From JABACD01 sp047639675 (GTDB lineage Bacteria > Planctomycetota > UBA1135 > GCA-002686595), in NCBI GenBank assembly GCA_047639675.1, contig JBLIOI010000009.1:1-64000 (forward strand): a stretch of 64,000 nt of DNA. The letters run 5' to 3'. Position 1 is the stretch's first letter, and every line of letters starts with the position of its first letter. The notes under the pieces are model-generated. The model saw only the letters and a program-made list of their open reading frames with translations. It was not told the DNA's origin and did no database searches. Both the position numbers and the translations under genes were made by a program. Positions 53,260 through 62,074 of the stretch are shown piece by piece.

Positions 53260-55800
53260 CTACCGTCGACGCTGCTTGGCTTTTGCAGTCCAGGGATCTT
53301 CAGGCCAGTCATGCTTGGGATAACGGCGGCGCAGATCCTTGCGTACGGTGGCGTAGGTTGTATTCCAGAAGCTCTCGAGATCGTCTGTGACTTGTTGTGG
53401 CCGCATATTTGGAGCAAGGAGGTGCATGAGCAACGTGATTTTCCCGCCTGCAATACGCGGTGTGGCCTTCATGCCGAAGAGTTCTTGAATGCGCGCCGCT
53501 AGAACCGGAGGACGGCCCTCCTCATAGGTCAACCGAATGTTGTTTCCACTCGGTATGAGGATGCGCTCCGGTGCGTGGCGAGTAAGAGCTTCGAGCTGCT
53601 TCCAATCGAGCGCGTTGCGCACGGCTTCGACGATCGGTGCGCGTTCAAGCTCAGCGAAGGACAGCTTGTTGCGGCACAATTGCGGCAAGAGATCGCTGAG
53701 GAAGTCGCGGTTGATTAGTGGAAGGGCCAGCTCTGGCATCCACTCGCGTAGGCAGTGAATGCGGGCGACAAAGTTTAAATACTCCTTGTCCTTTAGAGGC
53801 AAGGCGCGTTCCAGTTCCAGGGCGGCCGCATCTAGCAGCGTCTGCGAGGCCTGCTCGCCTCGCCGGAGGGTTGCGGGTCGAGAGTCCAGTTCCAAGCTTC
53901 CAAAGCTCGTGACGAGCTGAGCGACGACTCGCTGACTGTCGAGGTCGAAACGCATGACGGTTTCTGTTCTAAGCTGTTCTTGGTCAAGCCACTCCCTGCG
54001 TACCTCCGAGGCGCTACGTACAATGGTCTCGCGCGCACCCGCGAAGACGTCCAGGCAGAGAAATAGCTCGGCTTCTCGCACCGTCGACTCGCGCGCTAAG
54101 CGAACGCCGCGTCCGTCGATCATCAGTGCCCGCTCATCACCGGGAGCTCGACGCCGGGCCAAACGATCCGGATAGGCCCGGAGCAGTGCACAAGCTAAGG
54201 CTTGATCCGAGTCTTCAGCGCTTGGGGACTTCTCGCGCGCGATGCTTTGGAGTAATTGATCGCGGACGCGTAGTAACGTTTGGGCTGCCCTCGGGATTAG
54301 CTCTCCCGCGCGGCTTGTCAGTGAACGGGCCTGTTCGAACTCAAAAATGGCGTGCATCTGATCGATCAGGTCCGAGTCATAAGCACTCGTCCAAGAGAGC
54401 TCTACCTGTCCTCCGCGGCGGAATGGTGAACGTTCGGAGAGCAGCGCCGCGCAAGTGGCAGCTTCGAGCTTGGCACCCGCATCGGAACCGGCCAAGAGCA
54501 AACAGGCCAAGCGTGGGTGCAGTGGAAGTCTCGCTATACGCCGCCCAATGTCGAGCAGCCGACACTTGCCGTCTTCCTCGAGTTCGATGGCGCCGATGGC
54601 TCGCAAGAGGTGCGTGGCCGCATCGATCGCTGACTTCGGTGGGGCTTCGAACCAAGCGAACTGCGCCGGATAGGATTCTCCCCAAGCGATCAATTCCAGC
54701 ACCGCTCCGGCCACATCCACTCGACGAACCTCCGGTTCTTCTTCCTGTTGACGTGTACGCTCGTCATGGGCCGTCCACAGGCGCAGGCAGTGTCCCGGTG
54801 AAGTTCGGCCGGCGCGGCCAGCGCGCTGCTCAGCGGATGCGCGCGAAATCGGCCCGAGGGTCAATTGATTGAGTCCGCGGGCCGGGTCATGTTTTAGGGT
54901 GCGAGAGAGGCCCGTGTCGACCACTGCCGTAATGTTGGGCAGAGTGAGCGAAGCCTCCGCTACGTTGGTAGCAAGGTACACCACGCGAGACTCTTGGGGC
55001 GCCAGGGCTCGGTCTTGCTCCTCTGGTGATTGATCTCCATACAGTTGGAATAGTTGCAGTCCGGCGGCGCGCAATCCTGATTGGACTAGGCCTGCAGTGC
55101 GCTTGATCTCCCCAACGCCGGGCAGGAAGGCGAGTACGTTTCCATCTGTGCTCTTCAGGACGCGTTGAATGCCCGTTCGCACAAGATCAGCAGATGGCTC
55201 TCCACGCTCTGGACGCTCCGAACTACCCAGGTATTCAATCTCGACGGGGTAGGTGCGGCCCTTGCTCTCTACCAGCTTTGGGTCGCCGAGGAAGCGAAGA
55301 AGCGGGGCGGTATCGAGGGTTGCGGACATCACCATCAACTTCAGGTCTTCCCGAACATCTTGCTGCACACGGCGGGCCAGAGCCAAGGATAGGTCGCCGT
55401 CTAAGTTGCGCTCATGGAACTCGTCAAAGAGCACGAGCCCAACACCTTCAAGGAAAGGGTCGCTTTGTAGGCGGCGCAGGAAGAGCCCCTCGGTGACGAA
55501 GCAAATACGGGTTTGAGCGCTACGCTTCGAGTCAAATCGGACTTGGTAACCAACTTCAGCGCCTAGCTTGGTTCCACGTTCGCTTGCCGTCCGGCGTGCA
55601 GCGGAGCGCGCAGCCAAGCGACGAGGTTCAAGCACGATGATCTCGCCAGCACCAGCGAGTCCTGCATCAAGCAGAGCCCCCGGAACGCGCGTGGTCTTGC
55701 CCGCGCCGGTTGGAGCACGCAGCAGAACTGCTGGATGCTCGCGCACTGCGGCGCAAAGCTCCGGCAAAACTTCGTCAATCGGTAGGGGAACTAGGCTCAA
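53260..55800 (-). CDS. hrpB: ATP-dependent helicase HrpB
   Basis: DEAH/RHA-type RNA helicase of 846 aa. Walker A is LLRAPTGAGKTTRVP (about 26-40), motif II LFDEFHERN (a DEFH variant usual for HrpB), motif III MVMSATLD, and motif VI QRAGRAGRTSPG. The HrpB-specific C-terminal domain is present (LTYEEGRPPVLAARIQELFG; LAPNMRPQQVTDDLESFWNT). The cellular role of HrpB is not settled. The start is TTG, directly after the aroF stop region (3 bases apart), making it the last gene of the trp-aro transcription unit, with no obvious functional link. Confidence 0.93.
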   Translation of the reverse strand: MSLVPLPIDEVLPELCAAVREHPAVLLRAPTGAGKTTRVPGALLDAGLAGAGEIIVLEPRRLAARSAARRTASERGTKLGAEVGYQVRFDSKRSAQTRICFVTEGLFLRRLQSDPFLEGVGLVLFDEFHERNLDGDLSLALARRVQQDVREDLKLMVMSATLDTAPLLRFLGDPKLVESKGRTYPVEIEYLGSSERPERGEPSADLVRTGIQRVLKSTDGNVLAFLPGVGEIKRTAGLVQSGLRAAGLQLFQLYGDQSPEEQDRALAPQESRVVYLATNVAEASLTLPNITAVVDTGLSRTLKHDPARGLNQLTLGPISRASAEQRAGRAGRTSPGHCLRLWTAHDERTRQQEEEPEVRRVDVAGAVLELIAWGESYPAQFAWFEAPPKSAIDAATHLLRAIGAIELEEDGKCRLLDIGRRIARLPLHPRLACLLLAGSDAGAKLEAATCAALLSERSPFRRGGQVELSWTSAYDSDLIDQMHAIFEFEQARSLTSRAGELIPRAAQTLLRVRDQLLQSIAREKSPSAEDSDQALACALLRAYPDRLARRRAPGDERALMIDGRGVRLARESTVREAELFLCLDVFAGARETIVRSASEVRREWLDQEQLRTETVMRFDLDSQRVVAQLVTSFGSLELDSRPATLRRGEQASQTLLDAAALELERALPLKDKEYLNFVARIHCLREWMPELALPLINRDFLSDLLPQLCRNKLSFAELERAPIVEAVRNALDWKQLEALTRHAPERILIPSGNNIRLTYEEGRPPVLAARIQELFGMKATPRIAGGKITLLMHLLAPNMRPQQVTDDLESFWNTTYATVRKDLRRRYPKHDWPEDPWTAKAKQRRR

Positions 55801-55803
55801 GGT

Positions 55804-56841
55804 TCAAGCCAAGCGCCTGGCGCTGATCGCAGCTTGCACGCGTGCATCAGCAACGACGCCAATCAACTCACCCGGTAGCAGAGCTTGCGGACCGTCGCTA
55901 CGCGCATCTTGCGGGCGCGGGTGAACTTCAACGGCTACACCCGATGCTCCCGCTGCGATAGATGCCCGCGAAAGTGGTGCGACCAAGCGTGCAATCCCCG
56001 CCGCGTGCGAAGGATCCACGATGACCGGTAAGTGCGTCATCTCGGCCAGTAGAGGCAAAACAGTCAAGTCCAAGGTGTTGCGTGTTGCGGTTTCAAAAGT
56101 CCGAATTCCACGCTCGCAAAGAATAATATTGTGGCAACCGCCCGCAGCCAAGTACTCCGCCGAATACAGCCACTCTTCTATAGTCGAAGAGAGCCCGCGC
56201 TTGAGTAGCACCGGCTTGCCGGCCAAAGCCGCGGCTTTCAACAAGCGAAAGTTCTGCATGTTGCGCGCGCCAATTTGCAAGCAGTCGATGTCGTGATCGA
56301 TGAAGTGCGGAACGTCGGCAGCGTCCATGATTTCCGTGACAACGGGCAAGTCGAATTTTTCGCCCGCATCTTTCAGTTGCCTCAATCCCTCGACACCAAA
56401 GCCTTGGAAAGCGTACGGGCTCGTGCGCGGCTTGAAGGCTCCGCCACGAAGAATGTGTGCGCCGGAGGAGGCTACGCAGCTTGCCACCTCTTCGATTAAA
56501 TCTCTTCCTTCCACACTGCAAGGACCGGCAATCACCACTACCGTATCACCTCCAACCGGGACCTTGCCGACCTTCACAATTGTGGGGTCTTGACGGTATT
56601 CCCTCGCGACCAAACGCCAGGCCGTTTTGGGTTGCGTGATCTCCTCGATGATGGACTCTTGGCGAAGGGTCTTGGCAAGCGCGTCGGAAACCTTATCGAC
56701 GATCGCGAGGATCGGACGCGAGCTCTCCGGCGAACGGAAGACGCGTAAGCCTTCACTCTCAATGCGGCCGCGTAGTCCCTGAACGTCGGCGGGGCTGCAA
56801 TCTGCTCTGAGGCGCAAAATCACGACGGCACCTCTTCGCAT
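55804..56841 (-). CDS. aroF: 3-deoxy-7-phosphoheptulonate synthase (type I-beta DAHP synthase)
   Basis: Cytoplasmic first enzyme of the shikimate pathway, joining phosphoenolpyruvate and erythrose 4-phosphate. The 345-aa protein has an N-terminal ferredoxin-like regulatory domain (about 1-90; VVILRLRADCSPADVQGLRG) and the barrel with IAGPCSVEG, LRGGAFKPRTSPYAFQGFG, LLKRGLSSTIEEW, ILCERGIRTFE and VDPSHAAG. This is the type I-beta arrangement of Thermotoga and Bacillus. In Bacillus the same enzyme carries a fused chorismate mutase; here a chorismate-mutase-like ORF overlaps it by 22 bases instead. Its place behind trpA ties chorismate supply to tryptophan synthesis. Confidence 0.93.
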   Translation of the reverse strand: MRRGAVVILRLRADCSPADVQGLRGRIESEGLRVFRSPESSRPILAIVDKVSDALAKTLRQESIIEEITQPKTAWRLVAREYRQDPTIVKVGKVPVGGDTVVVIAGPCSVEGRDLIEEVASCVASSGAHILRGGAFKPRTSPYAFQGFGVEGLRQLKDAGEKFDLPVVTEIMDAADVPHFIDHDIDCLQIGARNMQNFRLLKAAALAGKPVLLKRGLSSTIEEWLYSAEYLAAGGCHNIILCERGIRTFETATRNTLDLTVLPLLAEMTHLPVIVDPSHAAGIARLVAPLSRASIAAGASGVAVEVHPRPQDARSDGPQALLPGELIGVVADARVQAAISARRLA

Positions 56842-57041
56842 CCGCGGTCAATGGCTGCGAAAGTATCTTTCAGAGCTTCAGAGGGGAAGGGGCCAGCACT
56901 TCGCCGCGCAAGATCGTCAAAGTGTGCTGTGACGAATTCCGCATCGCTAGTGGCGCCCGCAACCAGCCGCGCGCGTTCGTTGAGTAAGTGGACAATTGTT
57001 CGGTCGAGGACCGACAAGTGGTGTCGCATGGATGCGTTCAT
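56820..57041 (-). CDS. Degenerate AroQ-type chorismate mutase-like protein
   Basis: The 73-aa ORF begins MNASMRHHLSVLDRTIVHLLNERARLV, the first helix of AroQ chorismate mutases (LD..iv.LLneR), and ends SAGPFPSEALKDTFAAIDRG like their last helix. The middle is short, and the conserved lysine normally found about ten residues after NER is not seen (AGATSDAEF). It overlaps trpA by ATGA and aroF by 22 bases. It may be a regulatory relic of the mutase domain that is fused to DAHP synthase in other bacteria, giving allosteric control rather than catalysis. It is real by context and pattern; activity is doubtful. Confidence 0.65.
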   Translation of the reverse strand: MNASMRHHLSVLDRTIVHLLNERARLVAGATSDAEFVTAHFDDLARRSAGPFPSEALKDTFAAIDRGCEEVPS

Positions 57042-57859
57042 TGATTCAATCCTTCCATCAATTCAGATAGATAGAGTGTGGCTTCCTCAGCCGCCTTCTT
57101 AGGGGAATTTCCTGCCTTGACGAAAGCGTTGTGAATGCGCTCTACAAATGCGCTGCCGATGATGGCGATGTCTGCGTGCTGCGTTACGGCTGCAACTTGC
57201 GCGGCATTGCGTAAGCCGAAACCAACCGCGAGCGGTAAGTGGCAGGTCTGACGCATGCTCTTCAAGAACTCCAGAGTGCTCTCCGCCAACTCGGTCTCAG
57301 CGCCCGTGACGCCAACTCTACCAATGGCGTAGAGAAAGCCCTGACTTGCTTGGGCGGCGCGCTCGATCCTTTTTGGTGAACTGGTGGGGGCGACAAAGAA
57401 GACTTGCGCCAAGGAATGCTTGGCGGTGGCGCTGAGCAGTTCAGTGGACTCCTCCGGAATCATGTCGGGAATGAGCCAGGCATCGACTCCCGCTTCGGCC
57501 GAAAGCCTTGCAGCCTCTTCCCAGGAGAGACGCAAAAGTGGGTTTGCGTAGGAGAAGAGCGCGATGGGAATCTTCCCTCCGCGTGAACGGAACTCCGCGA
57601 CCATTTTCAGGATGGCTCGCAGGTTGGTGCCAGCTTCCAAGGCGCGACTTGCTGCAGCTTGCAAAACCGGTCCGTCTGCGATTGGGTCACTGAAGGGTAC
57701 GCCGAGTTCTACACAGCATGCGCCGCCTGAGTCGAGGGCTTCCAAAACTGCAAGGGTCGTCTCCAGTCCGCCGTCACCCGCTGTGATGTAGGGCGCGACA
57801 CCCTTGCGACCCCTGCGCTGCATTTCTTGCAGTTGCGAAACTAATCGATTGGAGTTCAT
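57038..57859 (-). CDS. trpA: Tryptophan synthase alpha subunit
   Basis: Cleaves indole-3-glycerol phosphate to indole and glyceraldehyde 3-phosphate, passing indole to TrpB. The 273-aa barrel shows the catalytic Glu and Asp in CCVELGVPFSDPIADGPVLQ, then PIALFSYANPLLR, WLIPDMIPEES and the phosphate-binding GFGLRNAAQV. ATG 57859 overlaps the trpB stop (ATGA); the 37-codon upstream extension lies in trpB and is rejected. Confidence 0.95.
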   Translation of the reverse strand: MNSNRLVSQLQEMQRRGRKGVAPYITAGDGGLETTLAVLEALDSGGACCVELGVPFSDPIADGPVLQAAASRALEAGTNLRAILKMVAEFRSRGGKIPIALFSYANPLLRLSWEEAARLSAEAGVDAWLIPDMIPEESTELLSATAKHSLAQVFFVAPTSSPKRIERAAQASQGFLYAIGRVGVTGAETELAESTLEFLKSMRQTCHLPLAVGFGLRNAAQVAAVTQHADIAIIGSAFVERIHNAFVKAGNSPKKAAEEATLYLSELMEGLNQ

Positions 57860-59043
57860 GAGCGTGCTCCGCGCAGGCTTGCGATGGTCTCTAAGTCCTT
57901 GTCTCCGCGCCCCGAGAGGTTGAGCAAGATGCGCTTCCCTTGCAGTCGTTCTGCATTTGAGATGACCCATCCGACCGCATGACTGCTCTCCAATGCGGGG
58001 AGAATTCCCTCGCAGCGTGCAAGGCGTTCGAAGCCTTCGAGTGCTTCGTCATCAGTGCACGAGCTGTATTCGGCTCGTTTCAATTCAGCCAGTGCCGCGT
58101 GTTCAGGGCCAACAGCCGGGTAATCTAGACCGGCGCTGACACTGTGAGTGGGCATCACTTGTCCATCTTCGTCTTGAAGCAAGAATGTGTAGCAGCCGTG
58201 CAGGATTCCCGGGGAACCGCCCGAGAAGCGTGCTGCATGCTTGCCGCTTGCGATGCCGGATCCACCGGCTTCGACGCCGATCAGGGCCACGGCGGGTTCA
58301 TCGACGAAGCCACGGAAGAGCCCGATAGCGTTACTTCCGCCGCCCACACAAGCCACCAACGCATCGGGTAAGCCGCCTGCAAGTTCCTTCCATTGCTCGC
58401 GCGCTTCCTTGCCAATCACTTCTTGGTACTCCGCGACGATCGATGGGAAGGGGTGCGGGCCGAGCGCGCTGCCTAGGAGATAGTGGGCCTCTGGATCGCC
58501 CACCCAAGCTCGCAAGGCCTCGTTGATAGCGTCCTTCAAGGTAGCCTGTCCCTGCTCGACCACTTCGACGCGCGCGCCCAAGAGTTCCATGCGCAACAGA
58601 TTGGGCCGTTGACGCTTGGCGTCCACCGCTCCCATGTAGATCACGCACTCCAGTCCGAGCAGTGCACAGACTGTGGCCGTCGCAACGCCATGCTGTCCAG
58701 CGCCGGTCTCTGCCAGAATGCGGGTCTTGCCCATGCGCTTGGCGAGTAGGGCTTGGCCGAGGCTGTTGTTCAGTTTGTGCGCGCCGGTGTGCAGCAGGTC
58801 CTCGCGCTTCAGCCAGAGATCAACGCCGATCTCTTTTGAAAGTCTACGCGCGTGAGAAAGGGGAGTTGCGCGGCCCGCGTAGTTCTTCAAGAGTGAAGCA
58901 AGCTCGCTCTGGAATTCATCGTCGGTGCGCGAAGACAGCCAGGCTTGCTCGAGTTCAAGCAAGGAAGCCATCAACGTTTCCGGCGCGAAGGCTCCACCGA
59001 AGGATCCAAAACGTGTGGAACTTGTGAAGGTCGATTGATTCAT
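57856..59043 (-). CDS. trpB: Tryptophan synthase beta subunit
   Basis: PLP enzyme joining indole and serine to tryptophan. FGSFGGAFAPETLM opens the 395-aa chain; the PLP lysine is in HTGAHKLNNSLGQALL, next to ILAETGAGQHGVATATVCA, and the phosphate-binding loop is CVGGGSNAIGLF. A shortened acidic C-terminal region is usual for the family. Overlaps trpF upstream and trpA downstream by ATGA. Confidence 0.96.
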   Translation of the reverse strand: MNQSTFTSSTRFGSFGGAFAPETLMASLLELEQAWLSSRTDDEFQSELASLLKNYAGRATPLSHARRLSKEIGVDLWLKREDLLHTGAHKLNNSLGQALLAKRMGKTRILAETGAGQHGVATATVCALLGLECVIYMGAVDAKRQRPNLLRMELLGARVEVVEQGQATLKDAINEALRAWVGDPEAHYLLGSALGPHPFPSIVAEYQEVIGKEAREQWKELAGGLPDALVACVGGGSNAIGLFRGFVDEPAVALIGVEAGGSGIASGKHAARFSGGSPGILHGCYTFLLQDEDGQVMPTHSVSAGLDYPAVGPEHAALAELKRAEYSSCTDDEALEGFERLARCEGILPALESSHAVGWVISNAERLQGKRILLNLSGRGDKDLETIASLRGARS

Positions 59044-59684
59044 GAGTCGAGTTGCTTGAAGGTGTTCCGGGCTATCGTGACGAAGTCACGCACAGCCTCA
59101 AGGTCCTTGATTCCAGGAGAGCTTTCGAGGCGTGAAGAGGCGTCGACGCCTGCGGGCAAAACTTCGCGTATAGCCCTTGCGACCTGGGTGCCGTCCAGTC
59201 CACCCGCGAGCATGCAAGCGGCGTTCTGGCACAAGAGACCGGCCAATTGACGATCTACTTGTTGGCCAGATCCTCCGGTGCTCCTTGGGTGGTCGAGCAA
59301 AAACACTGAAGCGATGCCCTCCCAATTTTCGATTTCCACAGTGGCTCCGGAACCCACTCCGATACGCCTCAAGATGGGTACGGGAAAGTCGACCCAATCC
59401 TGCGCGGATTGATCTCCACACAATTGAACGGCTCGCAAGCCCGTGGATTCGAGTAGTTCTTTGGCGCTTTTGGGAGTGGCCTCGACGAGCACCGCGACGG
59501 TCAATACATCACCAGGCAGGCTGGTCGTTATCGCCGCGACCTCCTCAACGGTTGCGCAGCGCGGTGAGCTAGGGTGGAAAACGAACCCCAAAGCGTCCGC
59601 GCCGACGGCCAAGGCGTGCAGCGCATCAGCAGTCCGTGTCAGTCCGCAGACTTTGACTCTTGGAATGACAAAGGCTTCAGACAT
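59040..59684 (-). CDS. trpF: Phosphoribosylanthranilate isomerase
   Basis: A 214-aa TIM barrel of tryptophan synthesis. VKVCGLTR (about 10-17) contains the catalytic Cys, GFVFHPSSPRC the first phosphate contacts and VFLLDHPRSTGGSG the catalytic Asp and Gly loop. FLLDHPRS carries an unusual HPR in place of the common S/D-x3 pattern but the Asp is retained. It overlaps trpC by 8 bases. Confidence 0.93.
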   Translation of the reverse strand: MSEAFVIPRVKVCGLTRTADALHALAVGADALGFVFHPSSPRCATVEEVAAITTSLPGDVLTVAVLVEATPKSAKELLESTGLRAVQLCGDQSAQDWVDFPVPILRRIGVGSGATVEIENWEGIASVFLLDHPRSTGGSGQQVDRQLAGLLCQNAACMLAGGLDGTQVARAIREVLPAGVDASSRLESSPGIKDLEAVRDFVTIARNTFKQLDS

Positions 59685-60468
59685 TGAGGGCCTCCTTCCA
59701 ACTGAGAAGCAGGGCGCTGGGGTCGTCGCTACGCATCAAAGCCGTGCCGACCAAAGCTGCATCGGCTCCGGCGTCCATTGCGCGCCGTAGATCTTTCAAG
59801 TTATTCAATCCGCTTTCCGCGATGCGCACGACATCGGTTGGGATCTGCGGCAGCATGCGCAAGCCGACATCCAAGTCGATCTCAAAGGTCGTTAGGTTGC
59901 GCGAGTTGACACCCAGGGCGTCCGAATCGACTTGCAGCGCGATTTCAAGTTCCTGTTCATTGTGGACTTCGACAAGCGTTGCAATCCCTATAGAGCGCGC
60001 GACCTCGCGCAGTTCTCTGAGCTGGGTGGGGGTCAAGCAGGCGGCGATTAACAGCACTGCGCTGGCGCCGCCGAGTTGCGCCTCCAAGACCATTCCCTCG
60101 TCGATCACGAAGTCCTTGCGCAAGCGTGGCAAATCAACTTCGGGCGCGGCTCGCAGATCGGCGAGCTCTCCACTAAAGAAGTCTTGTTCCGTAAGTATCG
60201 AGAGTGCAGCGGCACCGCCTTGTTTGTAGGCCCGGATGCGAGCGTCTAGGTCGACTTCTGTACTCAGTTCGCCCGTCGATGGGGCACGACGTTTGCATTC
60301 GGCAATGAAAGCTAAGCCGGGTGTACGTAGGCTATGCTTGAAATTTTCGGCTCGCAAGCTGTCCACTTCGAGTTCGGCGCGCAGGTCCGCCAGGCTCTTT
60401 TGCTTTCGTCGTTCCGCGGAACGCTGCGCCACGGCTGTCATAATCGGTTTCAATCGTTCGCTAAACAT
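59677..60468 (-). CDS. trpC: Indole-3-glycerol phosphate synthase
   Basis: A 263-aa barrel enzyme closing the indole ring. FIAECKRRAPSTGEL holds the catalytic Glu/Lys (usually IAEIKRASPSkG), LRKDFVIDEGMVLEA the second Lys region and ALGVNSRNLTTFEID the Asn-Arg-Asn motif; VRIAESGLNN and ALVGTALMRS bind phosphate. ATG 60468 overlaps the trpD stop by one base; the 12-residue upstream extension is inside trpD. Confidence 0.94.
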   Translation of the reverse strand: MFSERLKPIMTAVAQRSAERRKQKSLADLRAELEVDSLRAENFKHSLRTPGLAFIAECKRRAPSTGELSTEVDLDARIRAYKQGGAAALSILTEQDFFSGELADLRAAPEVDLPRLRKDFVIDEGMVLEAQLGGASAVLLIAACLTPTQLRELREVARSIGIATLVEVHNEQELEIALQVDSDALGVNSRNLTTFEIDLDVGLRMLPQIPTDVVRIAESGLNNLKDLRRAMDAGADAALVGTALMRSDDPSALLLSWKEALNV

Positions 60469-61490
60469 CACTTCGCGTCCCCGCAAGCTGAGGCCACTTG
60501 ACACCAGCGAGACAGGGTCGACTTGGCGGCACCGCTATCGATCGTTTCGCGCGCAAGCTCATAGCCTTCCTGGCTACTGCTCGCCTTGCCTGCGACTACG
60601 AGTGCTGCACTGGTATTGAGTAGGACTAGGCCGCGTGCAGGTACATCTTCAGCATCGAAGAGACGCCGTAAGGTCGCCATATTCTCTTGCGCGTCCCCGC
60701 CTGAACTTGCCTGAATGGGAGAGATGGCTAGTTTCAAGTCCGCAGGGTCAAAGCCTTCTTCGGGAAGGTCGCCTACTGCACGCACCAGGTTCTGGCCAGC
60801 CAAGGTCAACTCGTCTGCGCCTCCGCCACCGTGAACGACAAGCGCACGCTCGCTTCCAAGGGCGGACAGAACTTCCTGCAAGTCATCCACTCGTGACGGA
60901 TCAAAGACGCCCAGGAGTTGACGCTTGACTCCGCCTGGATTGCATAGCGGGCCGAGCAGGTTGAATATCGTGCGCACGCCCAAACTCTTGCGTATCGGAC
61001 CCGCATGACGCATGGCGGGATGATAGGTCGGTGCGTACAAGAAAGTGATGCCAACTTCCTGCAGGACCTCGCGAGCAGCAGAGGGGCTCAGTTCCAAGGG
61101 GATGCCCAAAGCTTCCAAGAGGTCTGCACTTCCACACTTCGAGGAGGAGCTGCGGTTCCCGTGCTTGATGACCTTTGCCCCGGCTGCGGCAGCGACGATT
61201 GCAGAAGCCGTAGAGACATTGAAAGTGTCCAATCCCGACCCCCCGGTTCCGCAAGTATCGATGGCTTCGGGACAGTCATGCTCAAACGGTAGCATGGCAG
61301 AGCGCATGGCCCGAGCGGCACCGAGGATCTCATCTGTCGTTTCTCCACGTGCGGCGAGGGCGACTAACAACCCGCCGAAGGCGACCGCTTCGCCTTCACC
61401 CGCCAAGATGCAAGCCACCAGCTCGCGCATGGAATCACTGTCGATGGACTGGCCTGCAAGGGCTTCTCGCAGAGCTTCTTGGATGTTCAT
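60468..61490 (-). CDS. trpD: Anthranilate phosphoribosyltransferase
   Basis: A 340-aa homodimeric transferase adding phosphoribosyl to anthranilate. The glycine loop DTCGTGGSGLDTFNVST and KHGNRSSSSKCGSADLLEALG bind PRPP; GPLCNPGGVKRQLLGV marks the anthranilate channel. KHGNRSSSSKCGSAD is the expected fingerprint. Overlaps trpG by ATGA. Confidence 0.95.
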   Translation of the reverse strand: MNIQEALREALAGQSIDSDSMRELVACILAGEGEAVAFGGLLVALAARGETTDEILGAARAMRSAMLPFEHDCPEAIDTCGTGGSGLDTFNVSTASAIVAAAAGAKVIKHGNRSSSSKCGSADLLEALGIPLELSPSAAREVLQEVGITFLYAPTYHPAMRHAGPIRKSLGVRTIFNLLGPLCNPGGVKRQLLGVFDPSRVDDLQEVLSALGSERALVVHGGGGADELTLAGQNLVRAVGDLPEEGFDPADLKLAISPIQASSGGDAQENMATLRRLFDAEDVPARGLVLLNTSAALVVAGKASSSQEGYELARETIDSGAAKSTLSRWCQVASACGDAK

Positions 61491-62074
61491 CGCGATTGAA
61501 CGGCTTCGCCAGCAACGGTTAGGAAGTTGGCGACAATACGATCACCGAGTGGCGTCAAGATCGATTCGGGATGAAACTGAACGCCAAAGCGCGGCAATTC
61601 ACGGTGTTCAATGGCCATCACTACACCCTCTTCCGTCCACGCAGTGAGTCGCAGTTCATCCGGCAACTCATCGCGCTCCGCGCGCAGAGAGTGATAGCGG
61701 GCTGCGGGGAATGGATTCGGGATGTTGTTCAAGATGCGGCTGCCTTCGTGATGCACCAAGGAACTCTTGCCGTGGGTCGGTACGGGTTCAATCCCTAGGG
61801 TGCCTCCGTAACTTTCCACCAAAGCCTGGTGCCCGAGACAAACCCCAAGCAGCGGAATATTGTCCGGGAGCTTCTTCAGAAGTTCAGGCATCACGCCCGC
61901 ATTGGCAGGTCTTCCGGGGCCTGGGGAAAGCACGATTGCCGTGGGTTCAAGTGCGATGAACTCTTGCGCTGTTTTCGCATCGTTACGCAGCACGCTGACT
62001 TCTACCCCAAGTGCAGCGATTGCTTGGTAGAGGTTGAAGGTGAACGAGTCGTAGTTGTCAATCAGGAGGATCAT
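61487..62074 (-). CDS. trpG: Anthranilate synthase component II (glutamine amidotransferase)
   Basis: A 195-aa class I glutaminase that feeds ammonia to TrpE. MILLIDNYDSFTFNLYQ is the family start; the nucleophile is in LLGVCLGHQALVESYGG and the catalytic His/Glu in FGVQFHPESILT. Overlaps trpE and trpD by ATGA. The same subunit could serve para-aminobenzoate synthesis, but the operon points to tryptophan. Confidence 0.94.
   Translation of the reverse strand: MILLIDNYDSFTFNLYQAIAALGVEVSVLRNDAKTAQEFIALEPTAIVLSPGPGRPANAGVMPELLKKLPDNIPLLGVCLGHQALVESYGGTLGIEPVPTHGKSSLVHHEGSRILNNIPNPFPAARYHSLRAERDELPDELRLTAWTEEGVVMAIEHRELPRFGVQFHPESILTPLGDRIVANFLTVAGEAVQSR

Noticed and set aside
54126..54872. Plus-strand ORF of 248 aa inside hrpB
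   Set aside because: Arg/Pro-rich antisense shadow of a confidently identified helicase.
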